From the NCBI GenBank assembly GCA_017965445.1, contig JAGCPZ010000067.1, positions 1-32,334 of the forward strand: a stretch of DNA of 32,334 bases, written 5' to 3'. The notes below the pieces were generated by a model. It saw only the letters and a program-made list of their open reading frames with translations. It made no database searches and was not told where the DNA came from. A program made the position numbers and the translations under genes. The stretch's first letter is position 1. Each line of letters starts with the position of its first letter. This document shows positions 15,236-23,774 of this stretch, piece by piece. The DNA is from Fibrobacter sp. (GTDB taxonomy: Bacteria > Fibrobacterota > Fibrobacteria > Fibrobacterales > Fibrobacteraceae).

Positions 15236-15262
15236 AATTTCGTAAATGGTGTTTACGAAATT
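15236..15262. repeat. Perfect 11-bp inverted repeat sharing the TTACGAAAT motif
   Basis: AATTTCGTAAA (15236-15246) and TTTACGAAATT (15252-15262) are perfect complements around TGGTG. The arms match the arms of the 54-bp repeats at 5241-5402. Confidence 0.85.
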
Positions 15263-15340
15263 TTCGCGAGTGCTTGAAATTTGGGGTGTCAGAGATTTGA
15301 CAGACTCTGTCTTCAAATTCGAAAGGTTCAAAAAAATTTC

Positions 15341-15505
15341 TTAAGCTTCAAGCTGACTGCGTAGCACAACGACGTCTTCCAAAGAGAGTTCCGTAATTGC
15401 GACTATTTTTTCATCAGAATCACCGGCTTTTATCATTTTCTTCGCAATTTCACGAACACGTCCATCAACCTTCGCGTTGATGTCATCCGCGAATTCTTTG
15501 AAGAC
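15341..15505 (-). pseudogene. C-terminal remnant of an Rpn-like (PD-(D/E)XK transposase-type) protein
   Basis: After an in-frame TAA, the minus strand stays open for 54 codons, including EIAKKMIKAGDSDEKIVAIT and ELSLEDVVVLRSQLEA before the stop. That ending is typical of Rpn/PDDEXK-family transposase-like proteins that are abundant in gut bacteria. The nuclease domain itself is missing, so this is a decayed 3' end. The family call rests on memory of that tail. Confidence 0.5.
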
Positions 15506-15568
15506 TTAGACACTTTTGCGCTTTTTGTCAAGGATCCGAACTTGAAAATGGTCACCAATACAAGGGGC

Positions 15569-17056
15569 TTAAGGAAATTTCACAACCCAGGTTCCGCGTT
15601 TATCAGAACCGATACGAGTAATGTAGCCTTTCTCTTTTAAAATCTTCATATTCTTATTTATGTGGACTAGAGAAATGCCGATAAGTTTCGACATTGCGTT
15701 TTGGGTTATTGAAGGATTTTTACGTAAAATGTCTAGTATTTTTCGTTGTGTCTCACTGATATCTTCGACAGAATTTACATTAACCTTTTCATTAACCTTT
15801 ACATTAACCTTTTCATTAACCCATTCGGCCTTGTGACTTGTCAAAACAGCCCCATCCAAAGCGTCATCAAGCAACACTGTAGTCCTAAAAATATCCCCTT
15901 CAGAAAATGTGGGGTCATCGCCGCCATAGGATTTTGCATAGGTGAATAGTTTGCGGACGCCAGAGCCGAGCTGATCGGCATATCCGATGTTGCGGAAGAA
16001 AGATGCAATAGTGGGATTCTTCGGTTTGGGTTCCAGATTCTCGGGCGTTATGATTTTTTCGCTAGAAGCACGGTTTGCGTTTTCCACATAAATCCGTCCG
16101 CGCTCTATAACGAACCTGGACTGAAACGAACTTGTATATTCGCGATGCATCAAGGTGTTCGAAATCATTTCACGAACAATAATATTACGCAGACTTTTAC
16201 GGACCGCGTCTTCAACAAAGAATTTGTCGGGTAGATGCTTCTTCGCAAACTCGAAAAGCCGTTCATAGCTTTCGATAAGGTTCGTGTCCACAATTTCCCT
16301 GTCATCGTAGCGTTCCACATTTTCACGGCGTAACAGAGCATCTGTGCGGTAAGCGGGGCAAATACTGTGTATGACCTCGTCGCGGCCCAAGAGAAGTGCC
16401 GCCGCCAGGGTAAAGCCAGGTTTTCCGGTAGCGTAATCTATAGTGTAAAGGCTTGCACTCTTCAAAAGTTCGTTATCGTTCATATTTTGCCACGGATGGT
16501 TGCCTCCAGCGTTGTTTACCGCCAAAAGGCGGACCTTTCCAAGCAAATCCATTCGCAGGTCCTTTTTCTTAAGATAGGGGAACACTCGTTGCTCGGTAAA
16601 AATTCCCTGCTTACGAATGAACATCTGCGCAATTTGCGAAGTTGCAGAGACTTTGACATCGGCGTCATTTATGCGGTCGTACACAACCCGCTTATAACTG
16701 TGCACCTCGGAACTCTGAGGCACATGAATACGGATTAACGTCTTGTTGTTGTATTTTATGATTTGTGGATCAAGATATGTTGTCGGTTGAAATAAAGTCG
16801 GATTATTAGCGACATTGATAATGTTTTTTAGCATGTCGATGGCTGCATTTTCAGGGATTCCCTCGACTTTACCGTTATCAAGGACCCCGAGATAAATGTC
16901 GCCACCGAAACGGTTCAAGAAGGCGCATACAGATTCATAAACATCATCGCCAATACGCCCGCCCGCTCGCTTGAATTCTACAGCGACTGTTTCTCCGATT
17001 GCAAGAACACTTTTTAGTTTCAATGAAATTGTTTGACGTAAAGTTTCGCTCGCCAT
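15569..17056 (-). CDS. Schlafen/AlbA_2-domain ATP-binding transcriptional regulator
   Basis: The 495-aa protein starts with an AlbA_2 (Schlafen-like) domain containing GETVAVEFKRAGG (21-33) and FGGDIYLGVLDNGKVEGI (50-67). The middle part holds a GHKL-type ATP-binding (HATPase_c_4) region with REMISNTLMHREY and later GYADQLGSGVRKLF. A winged helix lies at the C-terminus (TQNAMSKLIGISLVHINKNM). The order is that of the AlbA_2-HATPase regulators often found beside defence genes. ATG 17054-17056 is chosen for its strong AGGAGG site; the open frame extends upstream without support. A Val/Asn/Glu/Lys repeat links the ATP-binding and winged-helix domains. The gene is flanked by direct repeats and may be a separate insertion between the RM operon and the decay zone. 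Confidence 0.85.
   Translation of the reverse strand: MASETLRQTISLKLKSVLAIGETVAVEFKRAGGRIGDDVYESVCAFLNRFGGDIYLGVLDNGKVEGIPENAAIDMLKNIINVANNPTLFQPTTYLDPQIIKYNNKTLIRIHVPQSSEVHSYKRVVYDRINDADVKVSATSQIAQMFIRKQGIFTEQRVFPYLKKKDLRMDLLGKVRLLAVNNAGGNHPWQNMNDNELLKSASLYTIDYATGKPGFTLAAALLLGRDEVIHSICPAYRTDALLRRENVERYDDREIVDTNLIESYERLFEFAKKHLPDKFFVEDAVRKSLRNIIVREMISNTLMHREYTSSFQSRFVIERGRIYVENANRASSEKIITPENLEPKPKNPTIASFFRNIGYADQLGSGVRKLFTYAKSYGGDDPTFSEGDIFRTTVLLDDALDGAVLTSHKAEWVNEKVNVKVNEKVNVNSVEDISETQRKILDILRKNPSITQNAMSKLIGISLVHINKNMKILKEKGYITRIGSDKRGTWVVKFP
15774..15821 (-). repeat. Two perfect 24-bp tandem copies encoding VNEKVNVK
   Basis: Units 15774-15797 and 15798-15821 are identical. Each encodes eight residues of the linker before the winged helix of the AlbA-type protein, so changes in copy number would keep the frame and alter linker length. 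Confidence 0.85.
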
Positions 17057-17125
17057 AAGGCCTCCTGTGTTTGTTGTTTCTACTAGGAACGCCTTTGCAA
17101 TATGGCAAAGCCAAATAAAACAAAG

Positions 17126-17156
17126 GCGCATCATTCCTTTCTACGGAATGACGCGC
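17126..17156 (-). terminator. Terminator for the methylase-helicase operon
   Basis: GCGC plus TCATTCC (17126-17137) pairs with GGAATGA plus GCGC (17145-17156), with one mismatch and a 7-nt loop. On the minus strand the stem is followed by a T-rich run (CTTTGTTTTATTT). It lies about 60 bp after the helicase stop codon. Confidence 0.6.
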
Positions 17157-17214
17157 TGGGATGTAATGTAGCCAGATTTCAAAAAAGTGGCAAGGGGCTT
17201 AAGGAAATTTTACA

Positions 17215-20022
17215 TTACTTAAGCAACCCTTTCTTGAAGGTATCGTAGAAAACAAACGTTTTCTCAGTCTCTCCGAATTTGACATGGATATATTTACAAT
17301 CCTTGGATATCCTATCGACAACGCCTTTGCCTAGTTGCCTATGTGTAACAATAGAACCCGCTTTGATGCGTGAATATAAAGCCTGCTTATCTGCAGCTAC
17401 AGCAATTTCGGGTGAGAGATTCGCACCTTTTGCATAATCTTCACCATGCTCTACAGCCAACATTGAACGTTGTTGCCCGTAGAATAACTCCTCGTACTCT
17501 TTGCGACGAAGCACTGTATCAAAACCGCCGACATCGTCTCCAGCGTGGAGGTCAAGGCCGGTATAACTCAGACTAGAATCTTCGTAACGTTTGAAACTGA
17601 AGATTGCTTCGTTCATCAAGCTGGCGTTGAATACATTGAGCGAGCACAGCAATTCAAAATCCTTGACTTCAAGGCCCGTGACCTTCTTGAAAAGTCCCGG
17701 TTCCAGCTGCGTAATCACATCTTTTAGGCAACGTTCGCGATAATCCGTCAGATACATAAAGACAGGAACGCGCGTTGCAAACTTGATAAGTTTTTCCTGA
17801 ATCTGCTTACGCTTTGTCTTGAATTCCTTTTCTTCTTCGGTAAGTTCACGCTTCTGCTTTGGTGTCAGCGGGCCATCCTTTGTCTTCGCTTTCTTGACTT
17901 TTTCAGATTTATTAATAATTGTTTCAATATCCGAATTAAGACTACGGAAGCCTTCAATACGCATCAAGGCGTCCATCGCCTCGGGGTTGTCCATCAAACG
18001 TTTGAGAGTGTCGTTATCAACATTTACGAGCAAAGCGGATTCCCAACGACGAGCCAAAAGCGTCGCTGAAGTTCCCGACATCGCAATATCAAGAATTGCC
18101 TCCGCATTTAATTGCATCATGGCAGAACCGTCATAGGCAAGCACCGGCAGGAACTTCGTAAACTCACGGACACGTGCTTCTGGATCTGATTCTTTGATAT
18201 CAAGTCTTGAGCTATAACTTGAAATTTGCTTCAGCGCACGATCCAGCGCAAAATCAAACACATAGCAGTTTTCCTTGATAATCTGCGGGTTCCCATCATC
18301 ATCTTTAATTTCCCAAGGAGATTGCACGCGGAAAGCCGTTTGGAAATATGTTTCAGGGCTCTTCAAATTACGAAGCATAAACACGCCCGTCCAGGGGCGA
18401 ACCGTCACACCCGTCGTGAGCTTACCGCATGAAAGCGTAATGGTCTTCGAATTGAGCGGATTCGCCATAGCGGCTTGCACTGGTTTAAGAGCCTCTAGAC
18501 CAATACCCGCCTTTGTCCCAGCACACACGATAACCTTGTAATCGTGATAGAAGGTATTCTGCCTTTGATCTATCAGATTCTTCATAGCGTCACATGCGGC
18601 AACATCTGGCAGGAACCACAATGTATGTGTCAAAATATTCAACAAGCGCGTATCGGAATACGGCATAGGCGGTCGTTTGTCTTGACCGAGTTTCAAGTCA
18701 TCTACACTAGACGGCAGATATGAACCGCGAATCAAATCGAGCCATTTCTGCACTTCATTTTCGTGTTTAAATTTGGCTTCTTCACCTTTACCTTCCGCCT
18801 TGAAGAACTCGTTCAAATCGAATTCGTCAAATTCTCCTTGACTTGCAACTTCGCGAATACTTTCGGGAATCTTGTAAGTCATCAGCACCATACGCGGGAG
18901 CGCCTTGTATGGATTATTTTTCCCCATCCAAGTTTCCTTGGCACGCTGTTCATCGGAATATGTCCAGTTGAATATCTGTTCTTCGATAAATTCACCAGAA
19001 TTAAGTGCACGGAAAGGTGTTCCAGAAAGATAGAGATAATATTTCGTCGTTATGGGCAAAAATGATTCATCCATCGCATTTGCAGCTTCCTTGCGTTGGA
19101 ATTCTTCTTGGTCAAAATCGGCTTCCGCTTCTTCGTCCTCTTTTTCAAAGAGATTTTTCGCATTTTCGCGCCATGCGCCAAAATGATATTCGTCAAAAAT
19201 GACTAAATCCCATTTTTCAGCGTGAATAAATTCATTTTTTGCCTTGATTCCACCAGCATCATTACGCCCTAACAAGTCTTGAAATGAACCAAATACGACA
19301 ATCGGTTTGTTTTTATCTGCTTTATCAAATTCTTCGTCTATGGAGAATTTGATGTCCTTGGCATCCTTATTCGAGATGAATTGCCATCCCTTAAAATCTA
19401 CATGATGATACAAATCATCGGCCCAAGCGCTTTCTACGGCAGGCTTGAATGTTAGAACCAGAATTCGCTTCAGTTTCATCGACTGCGCTAGTTTATAGGC
19501 GGCAAAGGTCTTGCCAAAGCGCATCTTGGCATTCCAAAGGAATTTTGGTGAACTTTCGGGCTTTCCCTTTAATGCTGCCTTAAAGTAGGCTCGAGTTGCT
19601 TCAACAGCATGTTCCTGCTCAGGACGCATTTCGAATATTTCATTACGATCGCTATCAATGCGTTTGCCTGTACGCAGTTCCTTGATTGCCGCAAGTACAT
19701 CACTTTCTTTGCAGAAAAACCACTCATTGCGGTCTTTCCCCTGATTCAATCGGGTGAAGCCTTTGCGTTCAAGAATCTTGTGAACCTGTTTGTCCGTAAA
19801 ACAGGAGCCATCGGCACTCATTGCCGATTCCTTGAAAAGAATTTTCCCTTTGAGTCCGGCAGTATGAAGTTGCTCCTTGATTCGGTCTTCAACATTACGA
19901 TCTGTAAATCCGACTTTTATATAGCCTTCAAGTGATTTTACATCAGGAATCGTGTACGCATAAATGGTCGGATTGACTTCTGGGCGCTCTTTAAGAAATG
20001 AATCTAGTTGGAAGGATGGCAT
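17215..20022 (-). CDS. DExH helicase with N-terminal GIY-YIG-like (T5orf172) domain, probable restriction subunit
   Basis: The 935-aa protein begins with a GIY-YIG-like domain (about 18-115) showing IYAYTIPD, GYIKVGFTDRNVEDR and NEWFFC. A superfamily-2 helicase follows: MRPEQEHAV, Walker A AKMRFGKT (165-172), DEYH (277-280), and LSGTPF in motif III. The C-terminal third (about 640-935) is of unclear function and has many Lys and Glu residues. It is the last gene of a minus-strand operon behind two methylase-like genes. Its ATG shares one base with the upstream stop (TAATG). The layout suggests a restriction enzyme in which the GIY-YIG-like part cuts DNA and the helicase moves along it. The cleavage role is inferred because a full GIY-YIG catalytic set cannot be confirmed by eye. 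Confidence 0.85.
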   Translation of the reverse strand: MPSFQLDSFLKERPEVNPTIYAYTIPDVKSLEGYIKVGFTDRNVEDRIKEQLHTAGLKGKILFKESAMSADGSCFTDKQVHKILERKGFTRLNQGKDRNEWFFCKESDVLAAIKELRTGKRIDSDRNEIFEMRPEQEHAVEATRAYFKAALKGKPESSPKFLWNAKMRFGKTFAAYKLAQSMKLKRILVLTFKPAVESAWADDLYHHVDFKGWQFISNKDAKDIKFSIDEEFDKADKNKPIVVFGSFQDLLGRNDAGGIKAKNEFIHAEKWDLVIFDEYHFGAWRENAKNLFEKEDEEAEADFDQEEFQRKEAANAMDESFLPITTKYYLYLSGTPFRALNSGEFIEEQIFNWTYSDEQRAKETWMGKNNPYKALPRMVLMTYKIPESIREVASQGEFDEFDLNEFFKAEGKGEEAKFKHENEVQKWLDLIRGSYLPSSVDDLKLGQDKRPPMPYSDTRLLNILTHTLWFLPDVAACDAMKNLIDQRQNTFYHDYKVIVCAGTKAGIGLEALKPVQAAMANPLNSKTITLSCGKLTTGVTVRPWTGVFMLRNLKSPETYFQTAFRVQSPWEIKDDDGNPQIIKENCYVFDFALDRALKQISSYSSRLDIKESDPEARVREFTKFLPVLAYDGSAMMQLNAEAILDIAMSGTSATLLARRWESALLVNVDNDTLKRLMDNPEAMDALMRIEGFRSLNSDIETIINKSEKVKKAKTKDGPLTPKQKRELTEEEKEFKTKRKQIQEKLIKFATRVPVFMYLTDYRERCLKDVITQLEPGLFKKVTGLEVKDFELLCSLNVFNASLMNEAIFSFKRYEDSSLSYTGLDLHAGDDVGGFDTVLRRKEYEELFYGQQRSMLAVEHGEDYAKGANLSPEIAVAADKQALYSRIKAGSIVTHRQLGKGVVDRISKDCKYIHVKFGETEKTFVFYDTFKKGLLK

Positions 20023-21635
20023 TAGGCATCCTCCGTATTTTCAAAAAGTTGTTCTATGAATTTAATTTCATTTTTCGTTAGTTTATATTTGCTGTATAAT
20101 TCCTCATCCGTCCATGGTTTTGAGAAATCCTGCATAGGAATCAATCCAAAAACGGCTTTATTGACGTGCATTGTGCCTTTTCCATGATACAAGAGAAATT
20201 TGAAAAACTTCGTATGAATATATGAATAGCAGTTTTGTTGCTCTTTTTTAGTTTTAAATGGTCCAATCAACAAAAATGTTTCTGTGCAAACATCGCCGGG
20301 ATTACCGACAATTACATCGGGTGGATTGACAGCGTTTGTTGAATAACTTGTTGTAAAGAAAAGCTTGTATTTATCTATAGCATCTTCATTGTTACTAATG
20401 AGGTCTCTTTTTATATATCCTTCGGTTCTTCTTGCTCCACCCTTTATACCCTTCACACCATATATATGAACAGAATCCTTATAGGGTTTATCCTTTAAAT
20501 TTGCAGTAGGATATCGATCAGGTTCATTAAACAAGTAGCCCCTTATGCCAAACGGTTTGACATTTGAAACACAATCATTAAATTTGCCATCTTGGGATGT
20601 TTTTTCCAAAATTGTTTGAATACGATTATCTCTAATGACATAATCAAAAACATCATTTTTTAAAAAACGTTTGTTTTCCGAAACGCTCCCATCATTTGAG
20701 ATAAATGCGTAATCGCATTTCCCCTTATAATCATTTTTCCACAAGAAGTAGCATACTCCGCCATCAATATGGATTCCCGGAAAACATACTGAAGCATTTT
20801 CGTAATCAACAATTCTTTGCAATCTTAAATCACTTTGCATTTCTCTTCTAAACGAATCTAAACCTCGACCACCAACCATCCATTTAGAGGGAACAATCAT
20901 TATCAAATTTTTTGGATTCAACTTTTTTGATTGAGATATAAACTTTTGATAGATGGGCATGGCACTGTCTGTACTTCCGCCACTTCCATCACTCAATTGA
21001 TACGGCGGATTGCTAATAATCACGTCAAACTTCATATTGAAAATTCCTTCGGGGTTTTCAGTGTGAATCCATTCGTAGGCATGTGTTTCAAGAGCATCAC
21101 CACGATTATACTCTTCTTGACTTGCGCCGCAATACTTGCATTTTCCTTTTTCCCAGGTGTGATTAATTCGCTTAAATCGAATGTTTCCTTCGGGAGTATC
21201 AAATTTCGAAACGGAGTATTCACCATTGGGCCACTTAGAGCAATAAACGCTTCGACGGGACACAAGGCTCGTCATTTCAGTAATCGCAATACCAAACAAC
21301 TGATTGTGGAAGATGTGGTCCACCGTTTGCTGTAACTGATGCATAAAAAACTTTTCATCGGGAGAAAGTTTCTGTCCACTTGATTTTTTTGCATTAATTT
21401 GCTCTATAGCAGTTTCATAACCAGGCATCTGATTCGACAGGAGTCTCTTAGCTATTTCACGAAGGAAAACACCCGTCTTGCAACAGGGATCTAGGAAAGT
21501 CGTCTCTGTACTTTCAAACAGCTCCTGCGGGAGCATGTCGAGCATTCGGTTCACCACCTCGGGCGGCGTAAACACTTCATCGTTGCTGAGATTCGCAAGG
21601 CAACTCAGCACATCGGGATTATGCTTGTTTATCAT
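20022..21635 (-). CDS. Eco57I-type adenine-specific DNA methyltransferase
   Basis: The 537-aa protein is an N6-adenine methyltransferase. The SAM-binding motif I is FLDPCCKTG (47-55) and the catalytic motif IV is NPPY (209-212, in DVIISNPPYQ). VFTPPEVVNRMLDMLP (21-36) is a typical N-terminal block. A CKYCG pair at 166-170 may bind zinc. The C-terminal part probably recognises the target. The gene overlaps the upstream methylase-like gene by 17 nt and the helicase start by 1 nt, so the three are coupled. In the cell it would methylate the host's copy of the sequence cut by the helicase-nuclease; the recognised sequence is not predictable. Confidence 0.88.
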   Translation of the reverse strand: MINKHNPDVLSCLANLSNDEVFTPPEVVNRMLDMLPQELFESTETTFLDPCCKTGVFLREIAKRLLSNQMPGYETAIEQINAKKSSGQKLSPDEKFFMHQLQQTVDHIFHNQLFGIAITEMTSLVSRRSVYCSKWPNGEYSVSKFDTPEGNIRFKRINHTWEKGKCKYCGASQEEYNRGDALETHAYEWIHTENPEGIFNMKFDVIISNPPYQLSDGSGGSTDSAMPIYQKFISQSKKLNPKNLIMIVPSKWMVGGRGLDSFRREMQSDLRLQRIVDYENASVCFPGIHIDGGVCYFLWKNDYKGKCDYAFISNDGSVSENKRFLKNDVFDYVIRDNRIQTILEKTSQDGKFNDCVSNVKPFGIRGYLFNEPDRYPTANLKDKPYKDSVHIYGVKGIKGGARRTEGYIKRDLISNNEDAIDKYKLFFTTSYSTNAVNPPDVIVGNPGDVCTETFLLIGPFKTKKEQQNCYSYIHTKFFKFLLYHGKGTMHVNKAVFGLIPMQDFSKPWTDEELYSKYKLTKNEIKFIEQLFENTEDA

Positions 21636-22323
21636 CTTGCCAAAGTTTCCTATAGTCTGAGGTGTATTGTTTTAGAAGTTTTCCTTCATCGTTTGGATTT
21701 GGATTCTCAAATAACGAAACAGGCTCTTTTTCGGAGCTAGTTTCTCCTCCTATACGCATAAGGTCTTCGAAGGTGTAGTCCTTGCGTTGCATGGTGTTAC
21801 CACGGATAAAAGCCCATTCCGAAAAAACAATTGGATCCACTGTATCATTACCTTCGGCATCAACCTTCATTAGCGAAAGAGCGTTTCCGCAGACGATATT
21901 CCGTTCCAAGATAAACTGAGCGGATTTTTGGGTATCCTCGTTCACATCCTTTTTACAGATAGACTTGTAGGCTTTATTCCAAATTTTAAAGAGACGTTCA
22001 CGGCATGCATCGGCATTGTCGGTAAGAATATCAACGCCATAAATGCTTGAAAGCGCAAGAACGGAATTACGTTCAAAGTCCAACGGGCTCCGCCGGTACT
22101 TTTTCTTGACTACGTCAAGTTTTCTCTCCAAAATTTTCACGAGAAAATTCCCCGTCCCGCAGGCGGGTTCCAGGAAACGAGAGTCGATGCGTTCGGTTTC
22201 CTGTTTTACCAAGTCAAGCATCGCGTTTACTTCGCGCTCAGCAGTAAAAACCTCGCCATGGGCGGCGACGCGTTCCTTGGATTTAATCTGTGCCGATTCC
22301 GGCTTTACATTCGCTTTACTCAA
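21619..22323 (-). CDS. Second methyltransferase-like protein with motif I but no NPPY
   Basis: The protein (about 234 aa from TTG 22321-22323) resembles DNA methylases of RM operons: KERVAAHGEVFTAEREVNAM (16-35), then SAM motif I FLEPACGTG (50-58), and a late VFSEWAFI and DYTFEDLM. No NPPY or DPPY is present, so it may be a non-catalytic or SAM-binding partner of the next gene. The open frame extends to GTG 22390-22392, just after an in-frame TAA, but that start lacks a good ribosome binding site, whereas TTG has CGAGG upstream and gives the natural start MSKANVKPES. I prefer TTG; GTG is the alternative. It overlaps the downstream methylase by 17 nt and is the first gene of the three-gene operon. 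Confidence 0.75.
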   Translation of the reverse strand: MSKANVKPESAQIKSKERVAAHGEVFTAEREVNAMLDLVKQETERIDSRFLEPACGTGNFLVKILERKLDVVKKKYRRSPLDFERNSVLALSSIYGVDILTDNADACRERLFKIWNKAYKSICKKDVNEDTQKSAQFILERNIVCGNALSLMKVDAEGNDTVDPIVFSEWAFIRGNTMQRKDYTFEDLMRIGGETSSEKEPVSLFENPNPNDEGKLLKQYTSDYRKLWQDDKQA

Positions 22324-22392
22324 AGGGCCTCGGATTTGCTCCGATTCCCCGTACACCCGATACCAAACAAAAAGGCGTGGAATCGAATGCAC

Positions 22393-22712
22393 TTACTCAT
22401 TTCAGGCTCTGGAAAACCTCTTCAACATAAGCACAAACGACCCACGCACAGGGTGCGTGAGTGTCTGCCTTATCCTCGTTGAAGTTCAAAATTTTCCAGA
22501 TTTCGAAATGAGAGAATAAGAGCAATAACTCAAATTTCTATGCGCCCCTCGCCGTGAAGCAAGGGGCTATGTCATCACTTATTTTAGTAAAAGGGAGATG
22601 CCCCGTCAAGCGGGGCATGACAATTTGGACGGGTGGGTCGGGCTAGCCGGGTGTTACGGGGGTGACAAAATTTATGTGGCGAAAGGTTTGGACGCATTTT
22701 TTTAAATTGAAA
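22393..22712. other. Non-coding spacer with hairpins and a small ORF fragment
   Basis: This is the divergent region between the RM operon and the lipoprotein gene. It carries the palindromes CACGCAC-agg-GTGCGTG (22443-22459) and ATGCCCCG-tcaag-CGGGGCAT (22598-22618), plus a GCCCCT/AGGGGC pair around 22544-22566. It also holds the open fragment listed next. No other gene is seen. Confidence 0.55.
22397..22537 (-). pseudogene. 46-codon open fragment, possible gene remnant
   Basis: Between TAG (22538-22540) and TGA (22397-22399) the minus strand encodes a readable stretch including FSHFEIWKILNFNEDKAD and AYVEEVFQSLK. There is no ATG; a TTG near the start is the only initiation codon. It could be the tail of a lost gene upstream of the methylase operon. 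The part over the CACGCAC palindrome reads THAPCAW. No family is recognised. Confidence 0.25.
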
Positions 22713-23696
22713 ATGACTATGGTGAATCGGAATAAAATTTTACTTCTCTTTTTTCTTGCTCTGCTGTTGTATGGCTGTGGCGGTGAAAAATATATGGAGC
22801 ATGACGACTATACTGTAGTTTTCGATGTCCGCAAAGACTCCATTTTTATTGACGGAATCCTGTATCCGGATCTTTATCGTGAACTGAATGGAAAACATCA
22901 ATACGAAACTAATCCGCTTTACGATATCGGGATAAAGCGCATTGAGGAAAAAACACGAAATCTCAAGGAGCAGGGCAAGTGTGAGAAGCCTTATAATGAT
23001 CACATGACTGTAGGAAATCGGGAAATTAAGATAGAGCGCTGCTTCGATTCTCCAGAACAGGAAAAGCAGGTTCACGTTCGTGTTGATGGGGATGTATCCG
23101 GAAGAGTCTTACGGGAAATTTCCCAAGCAGCCTCTTTCGTTTTTGGTGGTCAGTATTCTATGGTTTTGGATCAAGATTTTCATATACCGATAATGAATTC
23201 GCAAAAACCAGAATGGGCATATCCGATTCGCCCGCCCAAAGGCATTAAGTGTATCCTGAAAATGTTGGAGAAACGGGATGGCCTTAAACGAGGCAAGGTT
23301 TTGTCTCAAGATAGCATTGAAAAACTTATATCATCGAAACGTGCTACGGAACCTCTTTGTAATGATGAACCGGAAGAACCTGAGACCAAGAGCTACATGG
23401 AATTGTCCATCGGCTATTACGAAGGCGATTGTGTATATTACGCTTTTTACAGTCGCAGGCCTCCGTTAAAGACTGAACGCCGGGAGATGCTTTTGGATTC
23501 CGATAAGCCGGAAGCCATCAAGCCGGAAGATTTACTGAAACGCATGCAATTGGAATACGAACGCAAGTTGCCCGAAGAACGTGAATATCCGATTAGCATT
23601 ACAGTTGTTAGCGATGCGCGGGTCCTAGAACCTCTGAAAGCTGCAGAGGCCGCATTGCAGAGCGGTCTCAAGATAAGCATCGCCTTTACATATTAG
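22713..23696 (+). CDS. Predicted lipoprotein of unknown function
   Basis: The 327-aa protein has a short charged N-terminus, a hydrophobic stretch and the lipobox LLLYGC with Cys22, so it should be a lipoprotein anchored in the inner or outer membrane. After the Cys, Gly-Gly-Glu follows. Two segments (VHVRVDGDVSGRVLREIS and ISITVVSDARVLEPLKAA) have a beta-strand/helix pattern reminiscent of ExbD periplasmic domains, but this is weak. I start at ATG 22713; ATG 22719 is equally likely, and an upstream ATG at 22662 lacks support. It does not form an obvious operon with the genes after it. No function is assigned. Confidence 0.7.
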   Translation: MTMVNRNKILLLFFLALLLYGCGGEKYMEHDDYTVVFDVRKDSIFIDGILYPDLYRELNGKHQYETNPLYDIGIKRIEEKTRNLKEQGKCEKPYNDHMTVGNREIKIERCFDSPEQEKQVHVRVDGDVSGRVLREISQAASFVFGGQYSMVLDQDFHIPIMNSQKPEWAYPIRPPKGIKCILKMLEKRDGLKRGKVLSQDSIEKLISSKRATEPLCNDEPEEPETKSYMELSIGYYEGDCVYYAFYSRRPPLKTERREMLLDSDKPEAIKPEDLLKRMQLEYERKLPEEREYPISITVVSDARVLEPLKAAEAALQSGLKISIAFTY

Positions 23697-23762
23697 AGTA
23701 AGACTATCCATCCCTATAAAGAACAGTGAGTTGTAGTCAGTCTTTTTCTCCGAAAATAAGTA

Positions 23763-23770
23763 TATATTTC
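23763..23770 (+). promoter_or_regulatory. Promoter-like TATATTTC box 4 nt before a start codon
   Basis: TATATTTC is separated from ATG 23775 by only TAGT. No ribosome binding site is visible. It matches the TAnnTTT pattern seen before other genes here and suggests a leaderless transcript. Confidence 0.35.
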
Positions 23771-23774
23771 TAGT

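Larger units (their letters stand above)
15127..15568. other. Decay zone with gene remnants and a palindrome
   Basis: This stretch holds no intact gene. It contains two minus-strand C-terminal fragments (listed separately), a perfect palindrome at 15236-15262, and the first copy of the direct repeat that flanks the AlbA-type gene (from 15561). Confidence 0.6.
15561..17214. repeat. 24-bp near-identical direct repeats flanking the AlbA-type gene
   Basis: CAAGGGGCTTAAGGAAATTT is at 15561-15580 and, identical, at 17191-17210. Both continue YACA, so 23 of 24 bases match. The left copy contains the stop codon of the AlbA-type gene. The right copy lies next to the helicase stop codon, upstream of the AlbA-type start. 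The arrangement brackets one gene of about 1.6 kb. Confidence 0.8.

Noticed and set aside
15569..17056. Transposase or insertion sequence around the AlbA-type gene
   Set aside because: The gene product is a regulator; flanking repeats are direct, not terminal inverted repeats, and no transposase motif was seen.
17057..17134. N-terminal extension of the AlbA-type gene
   Set aside because: No ribosome binding site, and ATG 17056 has AGGAGG at ideal spacing.
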